Shown: positions 18,452-27,234 of the stretch, in pieces | How the letters are laid out: the number at the start of each line of letters is the position of its first letter | Position numbering within the stretch: the stretch's first letter is position 1 | NCBI GenBank assembly: GCA_945619025.1 | Contig: CALZBJ010000001.1 | Coordinates: 398,170 to 462,169, forward strand | Direction of reading: 5' to 3' | Length of the DNA: 64,000 nt | Source: CALZBJ01 sp945619025 | GTDB lineage: Bacteria; Pseudomonadota; Gammaproteobacteria; Cardiobacteriales; Wohlfahrtiimonadaceae | Translations under genes and position numbers: made by a program | Notes under the pieces: generated by a model | Seen by the model: only the letters and a program-made list of their open reading frames with translations | What the model was told of the DNA's origin: nothing | The model's database searches: none

Positions 18452-19420
18452 TTAGTAAATATTTTTAAAGGCTCTATAAGCTTTCAGTAATTTTGAATTT
18501 GTTTTTTTAACTGCAAAGTATGGCGTTTGTCGCCCTCCAAAATCACGTCTAACTCTCTCCACACTTTCTATCATTGAGCCTTCAAAATCAAAAGTGCTAA
18601 GCTCCAGCTCCTTAACAACATACTGTATTGCATGCCAAATCAATAATACTCCTGCACCACTATTTCTAAACTCCGGATCTTCACCGACAAGATGAACATA
18701 CGCACTCATATCGTCCCAAGTTAAATATAATGCAGAATGCAAATTTTCTTGTTTATCAACTGCATAAAAAATATGACCCGCTTGATTCGCGCAAATTAAT
18801 TCATGGTGCTCCTTCAAAAAAGAAAAACTATAAGGAATACTCACTGCCTGACGATCAAATGTTTTCTTATTGATTTCAAAAAAGGTTTTGATATCTAAAT
18901 TATGTCGTACTTCAACTATACTTTCGGCATTTCTTATTTTGTTTCGATAAGAAGAAGACATTTCTTTCCAAATCGAATCTAAGGACGAAATATTTTTAAT
19001 TGTATAAGTATATCTCGTTGTTTGCTCATACCCTTGCCAATATAGAGGCAACCAATTGGTCATTGAATAATGCCAATTTTGAGCATAATAATCGTGTTTG
19101 GGCAATAAAGCGAAAAGCTCCTGAAGCAGATCTTTTTCTCTAGATAATCGGCGAGCATATTTAGCTTTGCTTGCTCTAATCCAAGGCCCTAAAGTTTGAG
19201 TAAGCTTAGGTTGAGTAATTAAAGTAAAACCATACTTTTTATCTAAAACATACGGTAAAGAAGCGTCAATTCTATCTCCGTTTTCAATTAATACTACATC
19301 CCACTTATCTTTAGCCACAGAATCTAACCACCATGCTTGACTAAAAATAGGTATACTCTCTTCCTCTTCACATAAATTCCGATATTTTTCTTTATTTGAT
19401 GTCAACCTTCTTCTCCACAT
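18452..19420 (-). CDS. FemAB/GNAT-fold acyltransferase (aminoacyl- or acyl-transfer)
   Basis: This 322-residue protein resembles the FemAB-like branch of the GNAT superfamily. It has an N-terminal aromatic QAWWLDSV motif, a second half with the long amphipathic segment near 160-200 (SSYRNKIRNAESIVEV), and a C-terminal acetyl-donor or tRNA-binding-like core (ALYLTWDDMSAYVHLVGED then NSGAGVLLIWHAIQYV). FemAB proteins transfer amino acids from tRNA; related proteins occur in polysaccharide loci. Here it may add an amino-acid or acyl group to an amino sugar freed by the deacetylase next door (inference). Its start overlaps the GNAT gene by 29 bases. Confidence 0.7.
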   Translation of the reverse strand: MWRRRLTSNKEKYRNLCEEEESIPIFSQAWWLDSVAKDKWDVVLIENGDRIDASLPYVLDKKYGFTLITQPKLTQTLGPWIRASKAKYARRLSREKDLLQELFALLPKHDYYAQNWHYSMTNWLPLYWQGYEQTTRYTYTIKNISSLDSIWKEMSSSYRNKIRNAESIVEVRHNLDIKTFFEINKKTFDRQAVSIPYSFSFLKEHHELICANQAGHIFYAVDKQENLHSALYLTWDDMSAYVHLVGEDPEFRNSGAGVLLIWHAIQYVVKELELSTFDFEGSMIESVERVRRDFGGRQTPYFAVKKTNSKLLKAYRAFKNIY

Positions 19421-19982
19421 TTAAGTTACAAACTAAATAATACCGTTCTTCTTTTAAACCCTGATCATAATACTTCTCGACAGGTTGAAAGCCTACTTTT
19501 CCAGCTGTTATTAACGAAGCTTTGTTGTTTAGCGAAATTCTAGAAGATAAGCCTTTTACTCCATTTTTTTGAAAATGCTTTTTCATATGCAATCTCATAT
19601 TAGTCGCAATTCCCTTTCCCTGATATGTAGGAAATACACCTATAAATCCTTCGTGAACGGTTTTTTCTATGCAATCTCTTTTATTAAAATAGAACTGATC
19701 TAGTCCAACAATTTTTTGGGTTTTCTTGTCTAAAACAATTAATACTAACTTTCTGCTAAATATTTTATAAAGTATCTTTTGAACTCGATTAAACCCCTGT
19801 TTATTACTCCGCAAAGAGCTCAATAAAACACTACACTCATTGATTTTTTTTAAGTCTAAACCTTTATAAATTAACTCTTGCTCCTTATCTACCCAAGACT
19901 CAATATTTTTTAACGTAATTGTCCGAGAGAGATTTCGCAATAACCAATAAAGTTGACCGCATAATACTTTTAGTTTAATCAC
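19392..19982 (-). CDS. GNAT-family N-acetyltransferase
   Basis: This 196-residue protein has the acetyl-CoA-binding GNAT core: a beta-bulge strand (LVLIVLDKKTQKIVGLDQFYF) and the pyrophosphate loop FPTYQGKGIATNMRLHMKKH (about 132-151, Q-x-x-G-x-G/A form), then SLNNKASLITAGKVGFQPVEK. It should acylate a sugar amine or protein amine; the polysaccharide locus favours a sugar. The start used is GTG at 19982, shortly after the end of the broken acyltransferase, and has only a loose purine-rich upstream site, so a later start cannot be excluded. It overlaps the FemAB-like gene. Confidence 0.75.
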   Translation of the reverse strand: MIKLKVLCGQLYWLLRNLSRTITLKNIESWVDKEQELIYKGLDLKKINECSVLLSSLRSNKQGFNRVQKILYKIFSRKLVLIVLDKKTQKIVGLDQFYFNKRDCIEKTVHEGFIGVFPTYQGKGIATNMRLHMKKHFQKNGVKGLSSRISLNNKASLITAGKVGFQPVEKYYDQGLKEERYYLVCNLNVEKKVDIK

Positions 19983-19997
19983 TTCTTTCTTGCCTCT

Positions 19998-20306
19998 TCA
20001 TACTCTAAATGAAAATATGTGGCTACTACATGTAAAGATTCCCACCTGCGTTCCTATTTGGCTGTCACTTCCTATCGTTATTCCATTAAATCTATCTAAA
20101 ATAGCAAAGTGCCATATGAAAACATCGTCTCCAATATTAACTTTTGACCAATGAGTAACATCTATCATACTCAAAAAAAGTGTTTTCTCTTCCTGTACAA
20201 CTCGAAAAACTTTTGGAGAAGACTTATATATTCCATTAAAATATAAATAGCTTCTCATTTTTTCTTTCCATTTTACAGGTATCAACTTCTTAAATATAGA
20301 TAACAT
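19998..20306 (-). pseudogene. Truncated hexapeptide-repeat acyltransferase remnant
   Basis: Only 102 codons remain from the ATG at 20306, whose A is the last base of the wzx TGA stop. The sequence enters a left-handed beta-helix (IGDDVFIWHFAILDRFNGIT, then IGSDSQIGTQVGIFTCSSHI) and stops almost at once at SFRV. Full relatives are around twice as long and continue through further hexapeptide turns. In another frame the last bases read HLEYEEARKK and stop at 19983-19985. This could be the original C-terminus joined out of frame by an internal deletion. The product would lack most of the helix and is unlikely to be active. Confidence 0.6.
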
Positions 20307-21748
20307 CACTTCACACTCCTCAAACAATAGAAATAATAAACTACGACTAATAGCATAGAGATGGTAATTAACAAAATCTTAACCTGCATAGTTACCATTA
20401 AAATATGCATTAAAATAGTTGGTAAAATTGGAAGCGACGACAATAGTAAATATTTAATCAAATTACTCGATATAAACAAAAAATCTGTATTACATATCCG
20501 AGCAGACCATACTAGGAAGCCAAACCAAATAATACTACTTGCTACTGAATATAAGAGAACTACTAAAAGAGCGTTGTCTAACTTATAACCAATAAAAATG
20601 CTAACAAATCTGAAAAATAGCAGTAAAAATTGAAACAACACTCCTTCTTTTTGCTTTTCACATACGTCAAAAAGAATACTCAAAGGAGACCCTATAAAAT
20701 TGAGACCAATCCAAACTGCCATTAGCTGTGCATAAACACCTGCTTCCTTCCACTCTTCACCGAAAACAATTATAAAAACTGTGGGGGCACAACTAACTAA
20801 AAAAACGACCATAGGACAGGCAATTATAACTAACTTTATATATATTGTTTGATATAAGGCACTCAAAGAACCTTGTTTAAAAGCTATAGCCGCATCGGAA
20901 AAAAAAACATTTCCAATTGCTGTTCCTATAAGAGCTCCTGGAATTGCTAATACTCTATTAGCTAAACTATATAAACCAGCACTACTTGCATAAAAAAAGG
21001 ATGCTAAAAAAAATGGCATTAATTGAGTACTGATGACATTAATAAAGCCTCCAAAAGTAGATATTAATGGAAAACGCTTATATCTCTTTGCAACCACTAC
21101 TAAATCATGTAATGTCCAATTCTTAAACTCTTGCCTCTTCAAGGCAGATTTTGCTAACGTAACCGTCCCTGCTCCTTGCCCTGTCGCTTGCCCAAAAAGC
21201 AATGCAATTCCACCTAATTTAAAGCCAATAAGCTGAACAAATACTGTTGCAAGCGTCTGCCTAATTTTAGTTCGAGCAATAACTGTAAAACTTTTGGTCC
21301 GTATTGCCCAATAATTGAAAACTTGATAACTCCCTATCAAAAACACACCTAATGGCAGTAACCAAAAGTAGTCTGCTAGCTTAGGTGTACCTAATAAATT
21401 GGCCACTTCTTTTCCTGCAACAATTACTAATACAATACTAGCTATAGTAACTACCATTACTAAAAAAAAACTCAGTAAAGTAATATGCGCTGCATCAAGG
21501 TCACTTTCTGGAAGTGGAATCGCAAGCTCATACCGTAAACTTGATATTACTGTAAAAAGACTTAGTAAGCCCACATAAACTGCCAAAACACCGAAATCTT
21601 CTGGCGAATAAAGGCGAGTTAAGAATGGAGAGGCTAAAATCATTAGCAACTGCGCTCCTACAGTACCACCAACTAACACACTTACGCCTCTTGCAAACTG
21701 CCCTTTAGGAAGTATTTTTAATAAGCTTTTCTTTATTTGATTGCGCAT
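20306..21748 (-). CDS. wzx: Polysaccharide repeat-unit flippase (Wzx-like)
   Basis: This 480-residue, twelve-to-fourteen-helix protein of the MOP/PST superfamily opens with GVSVLVGGTVGAQLLMILASP and FLTRLYSPEDFGVLAVYVGL, the typical oligosaccharide-translocase N-terminus. It should flip undecaprenyl-linked repeat units to the periplasmic side for Wzy. The charged second half of helix pairs (YRFPLISTFGGFINVISTQL-like) is also typical. It starts 31 bases after wbpE and its stop overlaps the start of the broken acyltransferase. The coding sequence is more AT-rich than the wbp genes upstream, marking the edge of the strain-variable core. Confidence 0.88.
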   Translation of the reverse strand: MRNQIKKSLLKILPKGQFARGVSVLVGGTVGAQLLMILASPFLTRLYSPEDFGVLAVYVGLLSLFTVISSLRYELAIPLPESDLDAAHITLLSFFLVMVVTIASIVLVIVAGKEVANLLGTPKLADYFWLLPLGVFLIGSYQVFNYWAIRTKSFTVIARTKIRQTLATVFVQLIGFKLGGIALLFGQATGQGAGTVTLAKSALKRQEFKNWTLHDLVVVAKRYKRFPLISTFGGFINVISTQLMPFFLASFFYASSAGLYSLANRVLAIPGALIGTAIGNVFFSDAAIAFKQGSLSALYQTIYIKLVIIACPMVVFLVSCAPTVFIIVFGEEWKEAGVYAQLMAVWIGLNFIGSPLSILFDVCEKQKEGVLFQFLLLFFRFVSIFIGYKLDNALLVVLLYSVASSIIWFGFLVWSARICNTDFLFISSNLIKYLLLSSLPILPTILMHILMVTMQVKILLITISMLLVVVYYFYCLRSVK

Positions 21749-21778
21749 TCAGATTCTTCTTGTTTCCTTATTGAAAAT

Positions 21779-22864
21779 CTACAAAGCCTCTTGCAGTATA
21801 TTCACAACCATCAACTGCTCATCTTCCGTTAAATAAGGGTGCATCGGTAAACTCATTACTCGCTCTGCTATTTGATCGCCAACTGGCAGTTCAATGCTTC
21901 CATCTGCAACAGCTGGTTGCTTATTTAGAGGAATGGGATAATGAACCGCGGTAGGGATACCCGCCTCTTTTAACTTAGCTTGTACATCACTACGATTTTC
22001 AACTTGAATGGTATATTGTGCATAGGCACTCACATTGCCCTCTACAATGGTCGGAGTGGTCATAATCCCCGCTTCATTTAATAGCTTAGTGTAACGATTG
22101 GCAACCTGTTGACGAAGCTCTAACTCTTCCGCAAGAATCTCTAACTTGGGAAGTAAAATAGCGGCTTGTAAACTATCTAAACGGCTATTTACCCCCACTC
22201 TGACATGATGGTAACGACGATCTTGTCCGTGACGGGCAACTTGGCGAATCACTTTTGCAAGTTCATCATTATTCGTGAAAATTGCCCCGCCATCGCCATA
22301 ACCGCCTAAGGGTTTACTAGGGAAAAAACTGGTACAGGCAATCGTTGTAAGATTACACGAGCGCCTTCCTTTATACATTGCGCCAAAACTTTGAGCTGCA
22401 TCTTCAATCACTGGAATGTTGTATTTGTCAGCAATCGCATTAATTGCATCAAAGTCCGCACACTGGCCATATAATGAGACAGGAATAATCGCTTTTGTAT
22501 TGGGTGTAATTGCCGCTTCTAAACGTGCCGGATCTAAATTATACGTCACCGGATCAACATCAACATAGACAGGTTTTGCACCTAAAAGCGCTACCGTTTC
22601 TGCGGTTGCAATATAGGTAAAACCTGGGGTGATCACTTCATCTCCAGGACCAATTCCAAGCGCCATTTGAGCAATTTGAAGTGCATCAGTACCATTTCCA
22701 CAGGTAATGCAATATTTCGCCCCTGTAAATGCCGCTAATTTTTCCTCAAGCTCGATGACTTCTGGCCCAAGAATATATTTCCCATGACTTAAAACTCGAG
22801 CAATGCCGGCTTCAATTTTATCTTTAATACGTGCCTGCTGTGCGCCTAGATCGATAAATTGCAT
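21779..22864 (-). CDS. wbpE: UDP-2-acetamido-3-keto-glucuronate aminotransferase (WbpE)
   Basis: This DegT-family PLP aminotransferase, 361 residues from the preferred start, has the WbpE-type opening FIDLGAQQARIKDKIEAGI. The probable PLP lysine is in SFFPSKPLGGYGDGG (Lys184 counted from this start). It should transfer an amino group to C3 of UDP-3-keto-GlcNAcA made by WbpB, giving UDP-GlcNAc3NA. The ATG at 22864 is preferred over the one two codons earlier, because the earlier one leaves no room after the AGGAAGG site and WbpE homologues start at this point. It follows wbpD by 12 bases in an A-B-D-E order. Confidence 0.9.
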   Translation of the reverse strand: MQFIDLGAQQARIKDKIEAGIARVLSHGKYILGPEVIELEEKLAAFTGAKYCITCGNGTDALQIAQMALGIGPGDEVITPGFTYIATAETVALLGAKPVYVDVDPVTYNLDPARLEAAITPNTKAIIPVSLYGQCADFDAINAIADKYNIPVIEDAAQSFGAMYKGRRSCNLTTIACTSFFPSKPLGGYGDGGAIFTNNDELAKVIRQVARHGQDRRYHHVRVGVNSRLDSLQAAILLPKLEILAEELELRQQVANRYTKLLNEAGIMTTPTIVEGNVSAYAQYTIQVENRSDVQAKLKEAGIPTAVHYPIPLNKQPAVADGSIELPVGDQIAERVMSLPMHPYLTEDEQLMVVNILQEAL

Positions 22865-22876
22865 CTTCATACCTTC

Positions 22877-23461
22877 CTACTTAGTTGAGTGTTTTGTAAC
22901 CACATCATTTTGTAAACGATAGATTGCACCTGAATGAGGGCATGTCACCTCACCAGCGCCAGTTAGTGGTAAATCTAGTTGCTCACCAAACTCACTCATC
23001 CAACCAATCTGCTTAGCGGGCACACCAACCATAAGCGCAAAAGCGGGCACATCTTTATTCACAACCGCGCCTGCACCAATAAATGCAAACTCCCCAATCG
23101 TCACGCCACATACAATCGTACAATTTGCGCCGAGTGTCGCACCTTTTTTTACAAACGTATCGCGATACTCATCTTTACGTTCAATCAATGAGCGCGGGTT
23201 ATAAACATTGGTAAATACCATGCTTGGCCCACAAAACACGCCCTCTTCCAAATGCACATTATCATAGACCGATACATTATTTTGAATCTTACAACGATCT
23301 CCAATGGTCACTTTGTTGCCGACGAATACATTTTGCCCTAAGGAAACGCCTTGCCCGATCTGAGCTCCACCACAAACATGGACAAAGTGCCACACTCGCG
23401 AATCTTCACCAATTTGAGCGCCGTCATCAACAATAGCGCTTGGGTGCTGATAATAATTCAT
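22877..23461 (-). CDS. wbpD: UDP-2-acetamido-3-amino-glucuronate N-acetyltransferase (WbpD)
   Basis: This 194-residue trimeric left-handed beta-helix acetyltransferase has hexapeptide repeats from residue 7 (SAIVDDGAQIGEDSRVWHF) to about 150 (AFIGAGAVVNKDVPAFALMV), with the loop VFTNVYNPRSLIERKDEY characteristic of WbpD/WlbB. It should acetylate the C3 amine to give UDP-2,3-diacetamido-2,3-dideoxy-glucuronic acid. C-terminal residues about 165-194 form a short tail with SEFGEQLDLPL and CPHSG typical of this family. It lies between wbpB (65 bases upstream) and wbpE. Confidence 0.9.
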   Translation of the reverse strand: MNYYQHPSAIVDDGAQIGEDSRVWHFVHVCGGAQIGQGVSLGQNVFVGNKVTIGDRCKIQNNVSVYDNVHLEEGVFCGPSMVFTNVYNPRSLIERKDEYRDTFVKKGATLGANCTIVCGVTIGEFAFIGAGAVVNKDVPAFALMVGVPAKQIGWMSEFGEQLDLPLTGAGEVTCPHSGAIYRLQNDVVTKHSTK

Positions 23462-23526
23462 ATAGTTACCTCAATTAAAGAGAGAGATTGCTGAGAGTGT
23501 TTTTTCTCTCAAATGATATGTGCTAT

Positions 23527-24480
23527 TTATTGATTCAGTAATGCTGACAAGAATCGGTGAGCCTCATCTACTTCAGCTTGGGCAGGGTCGGCAGAACGAA
23601 TATAATTAACCGTTTCAATACAGTGACGGGCATCTTCAATACCATATCCGCGCCCCGCTAAAATCTCTTCATAACTTACAGTATGGAGGTCTGTAAATCC
23701 TTTAGAGAATTCGATCTCTTCTCCATCAACGGTAATTGTGCGGAATGTTGGTTGTTTTCCCTTCACATCTTCTGGAAGATCATTAGCGTCAATGGATAAA
23801 AACCAGCGTACGCGCGCTTTTTCATATTCTAAATAACCAGCTGCTTTCATTTCACCACTATAGTGCACAACATTTTTTTGAAGTTTTCCAAAAATAAAAT
23901 GAAGCATATCGTAGAAATGAACACCAATATTGGTCGCAACGCCAAATGAACGACGAGGATCACCCTTCCAGCTCTCTAAATACCACTTACCGCGAGAGGT
24001 AATATAGGTTAATTCCACCTCATATTTATCCTCTTTATCCGCTTTTTCAACCTGCTCTTTTAAATCTAAAATAGCCTGATGGTGGCGAAGCTGTAGAATG
24101 TTATAGACCTTTTTTCCGGTCTCTTTTTCAATTAATTGAAGCTCAGCTAAGTCTTCAGGTGTGGGCACCAATGGTTTTTCACAAATCACATCGCATCCGA
24201 GACGAAGCCCTGCAGCGATATGAGACAAATGCATATGATTCGGCGTACAAACCGCAACATAGTCTAATTTGGTTTCAGAGCTACGTTTTAAGCGATTCGC
24301 ATAATCATAAAAACGCTCAAAATCGGTAAAAAATTCGCTCTGGGGGGAGATGCTATCAATAATCCCTACAGAATCATTAATATCATATGCCACCGATAAT
24401 AGATTGTTAGTATCTTTGATCGCTCTCATATGGCGAGGGGCGATATATCCCGCAGCCCCAATTAGCGCAAATTTTTTCAC
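23527..24480 (-). CDS. wbpB: UDP-GlcNAcA 3-dehydrogenase (WbpB)
   Basis: This 317-residue Gfo/Idh/MocA oxidoreductase opens with FALIGAAGYIAPRHMRAIKD, a Rossmann nucleotide loop in the form characteristic of WbpB/WlbA. CEKPLVP (about 100-106) carries the conserved substrate-side Lys, and NIGVHFYDMLHFIFGKLQ (about 180-197) the catalytic His. It should oxidise C3 of UDP-GlcNAcA, handing a 3-keto sugar to WbpE. Its NADH is usually regenerated with 2-oxoglutarate in this family. The 100-base gap up to wbpA holds a weak hairpin but no convincing terminator, so the wbp genes are probably one transcript. Confidence 0.92.
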   Translation of the reverse strand: MKKFALIGAAGYIAPRHMRAIKDTNNLLSVAYDINDSVGIIDSISPQSEFFTDFERFYDYANRLKRSSETKLDYVAVCTPNHMHLSHIAAGLRLGCDVICEKPLVPTPEDLAELQLIEKETGKKVYNILQLRHHQAILDLKEQVEKADKEDKYEVELTYITSRGKWYLESWKGDPRRSFGVATNIGVHFYDMLHFIFGKLQKNVVHYSGEMKAAGYLEYEKARVRWFLSIDANDLPEDVKGKQPTFRTITVDGEEIEFSKGFTDLHTVSYEEILAGRGYGIEDARHCIETVNYIRSADPAQAEVDEAHRFLSALLNQ

Positions 24481-24580
24481 AATAATTTCCTATTTCTCAA
24501 TTTTATTTAAGTTTAAAAGAAGGCAACATTCTCTATTGCCTCTCTATTTACCATCTTACTACGTTATTACAACTTGTAAT

Positions 24581-25891
24581 TTATGCCTTCACAATATGAT
24601 CAGCAGGCGTACGATATACCCCTCGAGTATCCACGATTAACGCCGCATGATTTTTAATCAATTCATAATCAAACTTGTCGTGATCCGTTGTAAGTACAAC
24701 CGCATCATATGTTTTAAGCGTTTCCTGAGTGATTGCAACACTTTGAAGATCAAAATGATGTTCACGCATTTTAGGAAAAACGGGGACATGTGGATCGCTA
24801 TAGGCAACATTCCCTCCTTTTGCTTGAATAAGCTCCATCACTTCAACGGAAGGTGATTCTCGCATATCGTCCACATTTTTCTTATATGAAATACCCAACA
24901 CTAAAATGTTGCTACCATTGATGGCTTTCCCATGCTTATTTAATCCATCCATCAACTTAGACAATACATACTCAGGCATCGCCTTGTTAATTTCACCTGA
25001 CAGCTCAATAAAACGAGTATGAACACCGTATTCACGCGCTTTCCAAGTTAGGTAAAATGGATCAATAGGAATACAGTGGCCACCTAAACCTGGCCCTGGG
25101 TAATAGGCTGTAAATCCAAATGGTTTTGTTGCTGCTGCATCAATCACTTCGAAGATATCAACGCCCATACGGCCAGCCACTACTTTCATTTCATTGACAA
25201 GGCCAATATTCACTGCTCGATGAATATTTTCTAAAAGCTTTGTCATTTCAGCGGCTTTTGTGGAGCTCACGGGAACGACCTGATCAATTGCCTGCTCATA
25301 AAGCGCAATTCCCACCTGCAAACAATTCGCTGTATGCCCACCAATCACTTTCGGAATGGTGCGTGTATCAAAGTTCGGATTACCTGGATCTTCACGTTCT
25401 GGAGAATAAACCAGGAAAATTTCCTCACCAACATTTAACCCCCCTTCGGATACTCTCGGTAAGAGCTCTTCTTCGGTCGTTCCTGGGTAAGTGGTACTTT
25501 CAAGTGAAATCACCTGACCTTCTCTAAAATAAGGCTTTAATGAGTTCGTTGTATTAATTACAAAGCTCATATCCGGCTCACGATAACGATTTAATGGCGT
25601 AGGCACACAGAGAATTAATGCGTCACATTCCGTAGCACGTGAAAAATCGGTTGTCGCCTCAAATCCTGATGAAGAAGCTTTAGCAATGCGTGCACTGGGA
25701 ATGTGCTCAATATAGCTTTTCCCAGCATTTAATAGATCAACCTTAGACTGATCAATGTCGATCCCGAGCACCTTAAAGCCAATCTCGTTATAGCGCAACA
25801 TAAGTGGTAAACCTACATAGCCTAACCCTACAATCCCGATAACCGCGCTTTTTTCTTTAAATTTATGCGTGGATGATTCGCATACTGTCAT
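24581..25891 (-). CDS. wbpA: UDP-N-acetylglucosamine 6-dehydrogenase (WbpA)
   Basis: This UDP-glucose/GDP-mannose dehydrogenase-family enzyme has about 436 residues. It has GIVGLGYVGLPL for NAD binding (about 19-30), the central ESTTYPGTTEEELLP segment, the catalytic cysteine in GLGGHCIPIDPFYLTWKA (about Cys273) and a C-terminal UDP-binding Rossmann domain (ILVLGISYKKNVDDMRESPS). It should oxidise UDP-GlcNAc to UDP-GlcNAcA, the first step of the WbpA-B-E-D route. The ATG at 25891 is preferred over an upstream TTG, with AGGA eight bases before it. It is second in the locus after wzz. Confidence 0.92.
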   Translation of the reverse strand: MTVCESSTHKFKEKSAVIGIVGLGYVGLPLMLRYNEIGFKVLGIDIDQSKVDLLNAGKSYIEHIPSARIAKASSSGFEATTDFSRATECDALILCVPTPLNRYREPDMSFVINTTNSLKPYFREGQVISLESTTYPGTTEEELLPRVSEGGLNVGEEIFLVYSPEREDPGNPNFDTRTIPKVIGGHTANCLQVGIALYEQAIDQVVPVSSTKAAEMTKLLENIHRAVNIGLVNEMKVVAGRMGVDIFEVIDAAATKPFGFTAYYPGPGLGGHCIPIDPFYLTWKAREYGVHTRFIELSGEINKAMPEYVLSKLMDGLNKHGKAINGSNILVLGISYKKNVDDMRESPSVEVMELIQAKGGNVAYSDPHVPVFPKMREHHFDLQSVAITQETLKTYDAVVLTTDHDKFDYELIKNHAALIVDTRGVYRTPADHIVKA

Positions 25892-25954
25892 TCTCAAATT
25901 CCTATTAATCTATTATCTTAAAATTACGAATACTCTAATTATACGGCTCAGAGT

Positions 25955-27052
25955 TTAATGTGTTAAATTTTGTTTTCGTCTTTTGACTACGATTCGGATC
26001 AAAGCCAACATTACGCCCAACATTCCTCCTAACAGTCCTCCAATCAAAACGATCATTTTTTTCTTAGGTTTAATAGGACTGCCTGGAAGCTCTGCCGGCG
26101 CATCTAGGTTATAGAGGGAAATTTTATCTTCATCAAATTCGATACTTTTAAAGAACTCATGCTTAACGGTGAGCTCTCTTAATTCAGGAAGTAGGAGAAC
26201 ATCAATGCCGCGCTTCTCCAACACTTCAATTTGAGCAGTTAATGCTTTACTGCCGCGCATATAGAGAAGGTTTTGATCAACATATGCAGCGCCCTCTTTG
26301 GTTGCTTTCCCTTCCGGCATCATTGGCGATTCAATTCCTAGTTTTTCTGCAATGTAGAGCCCTTCTTTAAGGCGATCTAACTCACTTTTTTGCAGTAGTT
26401 CTAATTTTTGCTTTAATGTACTAATGCCCAGATCAGTATTTTGTAAAATGGTATTCACTTCTGCTTTTCGGTTATTAAGAATTCGCTCTTTTGCCCACTT
26501 TCCTGCTAAAACGACATACTCATTGGCCCATAATTCAATTAATTCTGGATTTTGATGAGTCACCACTACCTGATAACGATCGGGCGTTTCTTTACTATTG
26601 GCTTGTTTAATGCTGAGCGTCTTAGCAAAAGATGCGCGCAAACTATCTAAGGAGTTCGCTCTTTCTTTTTCATCTAAAGAAGGCAGGTAGTAATGCTCAA
26701 AGAAATATCGATTTAATTCTTTGGAATAGAGAGTATTTCTAAAGAGTGCATAAGCTTCGTTAATTGAGATCGGTTTTAACGCATTGCTATCTTCTTCTTT
26801 ATCACTCAAATTAATCGCCCCTTTATTTAACGCCGTAATTTGCGATACATAGGGAGGTAATACTTCCGCTTGGGATTGATAAATCGGCGTGGCTAAAAGC
26901 GCATAGGCAACGGCGATGATGCCGGCAATCAATGTAGTGCTGATGATGATCCACTTCTCTTTCCAGAGATCGGCGATTAACTCAAAGAGATCAATCTCAT
27001 CTGAATAGGGAGAGGCCGATGTTGGCTCGCGATTTTCCGTCAATGAATTCAT
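25955..27052 (-). CDS. wzz: Polysaccharide chain-length regulator (Wzz)
   Basis: This 365-residue polysaccharide co-polymerase has a Wzz N-terminus (DEIDLFELIADLWKEKWIII), a first transmembrane helix at about 35-55, a long periplasmic helical domain, then a proline-containing second helix near the C-terminus (GSPIKPKKKMIVLIGGLLGG onward). It has no cytoplasmic kinase domain, so it is the Wzz, not the Wzc, type. It should set the modal length of the Wzy-made polymer. It is the first gene of the locus; a -10-like TATAAT on the minus strand lies about 97 bases upstream of its ATG. Confidence 0.9.
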   Translation of the reverse strand: MNSLTENREPTSASPYSDEIDLFELIADLWKEKWIIISTTLIAGIIAVAYALLATPIYQSQAEVLPPYVSQITALNKGAINLSDKEEDSNALKPISINEAYALFRNTLYSKELNRYFFEHYYLPSLDEKERANSLDSLRASFAKTLSIKQANSKETPDRYQVVVTHQNPELIELWANEYVVLAGKWAKERILNNRKAEVNTILQNTDLGISTLKQKLELLQKSELDRLKEGLYIAEKLGIESPMMPEGKATKEGAAYVDQNLLYMRGSKALTAQIEVLEKRGIDVLLLPELRELTVKHEFFKSIEFDEDKISLYNLDAPAELPGSPIKPKKKMIVLIGGLLGGMLGVMLALIRIVVKRRKQNLTH

Positions 27053-27148
27053 AAAAAAACTCTCTTTTTAAAAGTAAGGCGTGCATATCCTACGAGCCGA
27101 GCGCAGCTCATGTCAAGATAAAGGCCAATAATTTAACCTAGTTGATTG

Positions 27149-27154
27149 ATTATA
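27149..27154 (-). promoter_or_regulatory. Possible -10 element for the polysaccharide locus
   Basis: The minus strand reads TATAAT at 27154-27149 in the only gap upstream of wzz. No good -35 hexamer is found 16-18 bases further upstream. This is a weak call resting on the -10 match and position. Confidence 0.3.
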
Positions 27155-27234
27155 GAGGCGCCCGCTCAAGGTGGTACGTTGTCTCATTTGATAAACCCTT
27201 TATTTTAACGGATATTTACCTTTTTTTATAATGT

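Noticed and set aside
24512..24541. Hairpin GGCAA/TTGCC between wbpB and wbpA
   Set aside because: It has only a five-pair stem and no clear T run, so it was not called a terminator.
27168..27182. GGTGGTACGTT, resembling the RfaH ops element near the polysaccharide locus
   Set aside because: It is on the plus strand while wzz and the locus run on the minus strand, and it differs from the ops consensus at several positions.
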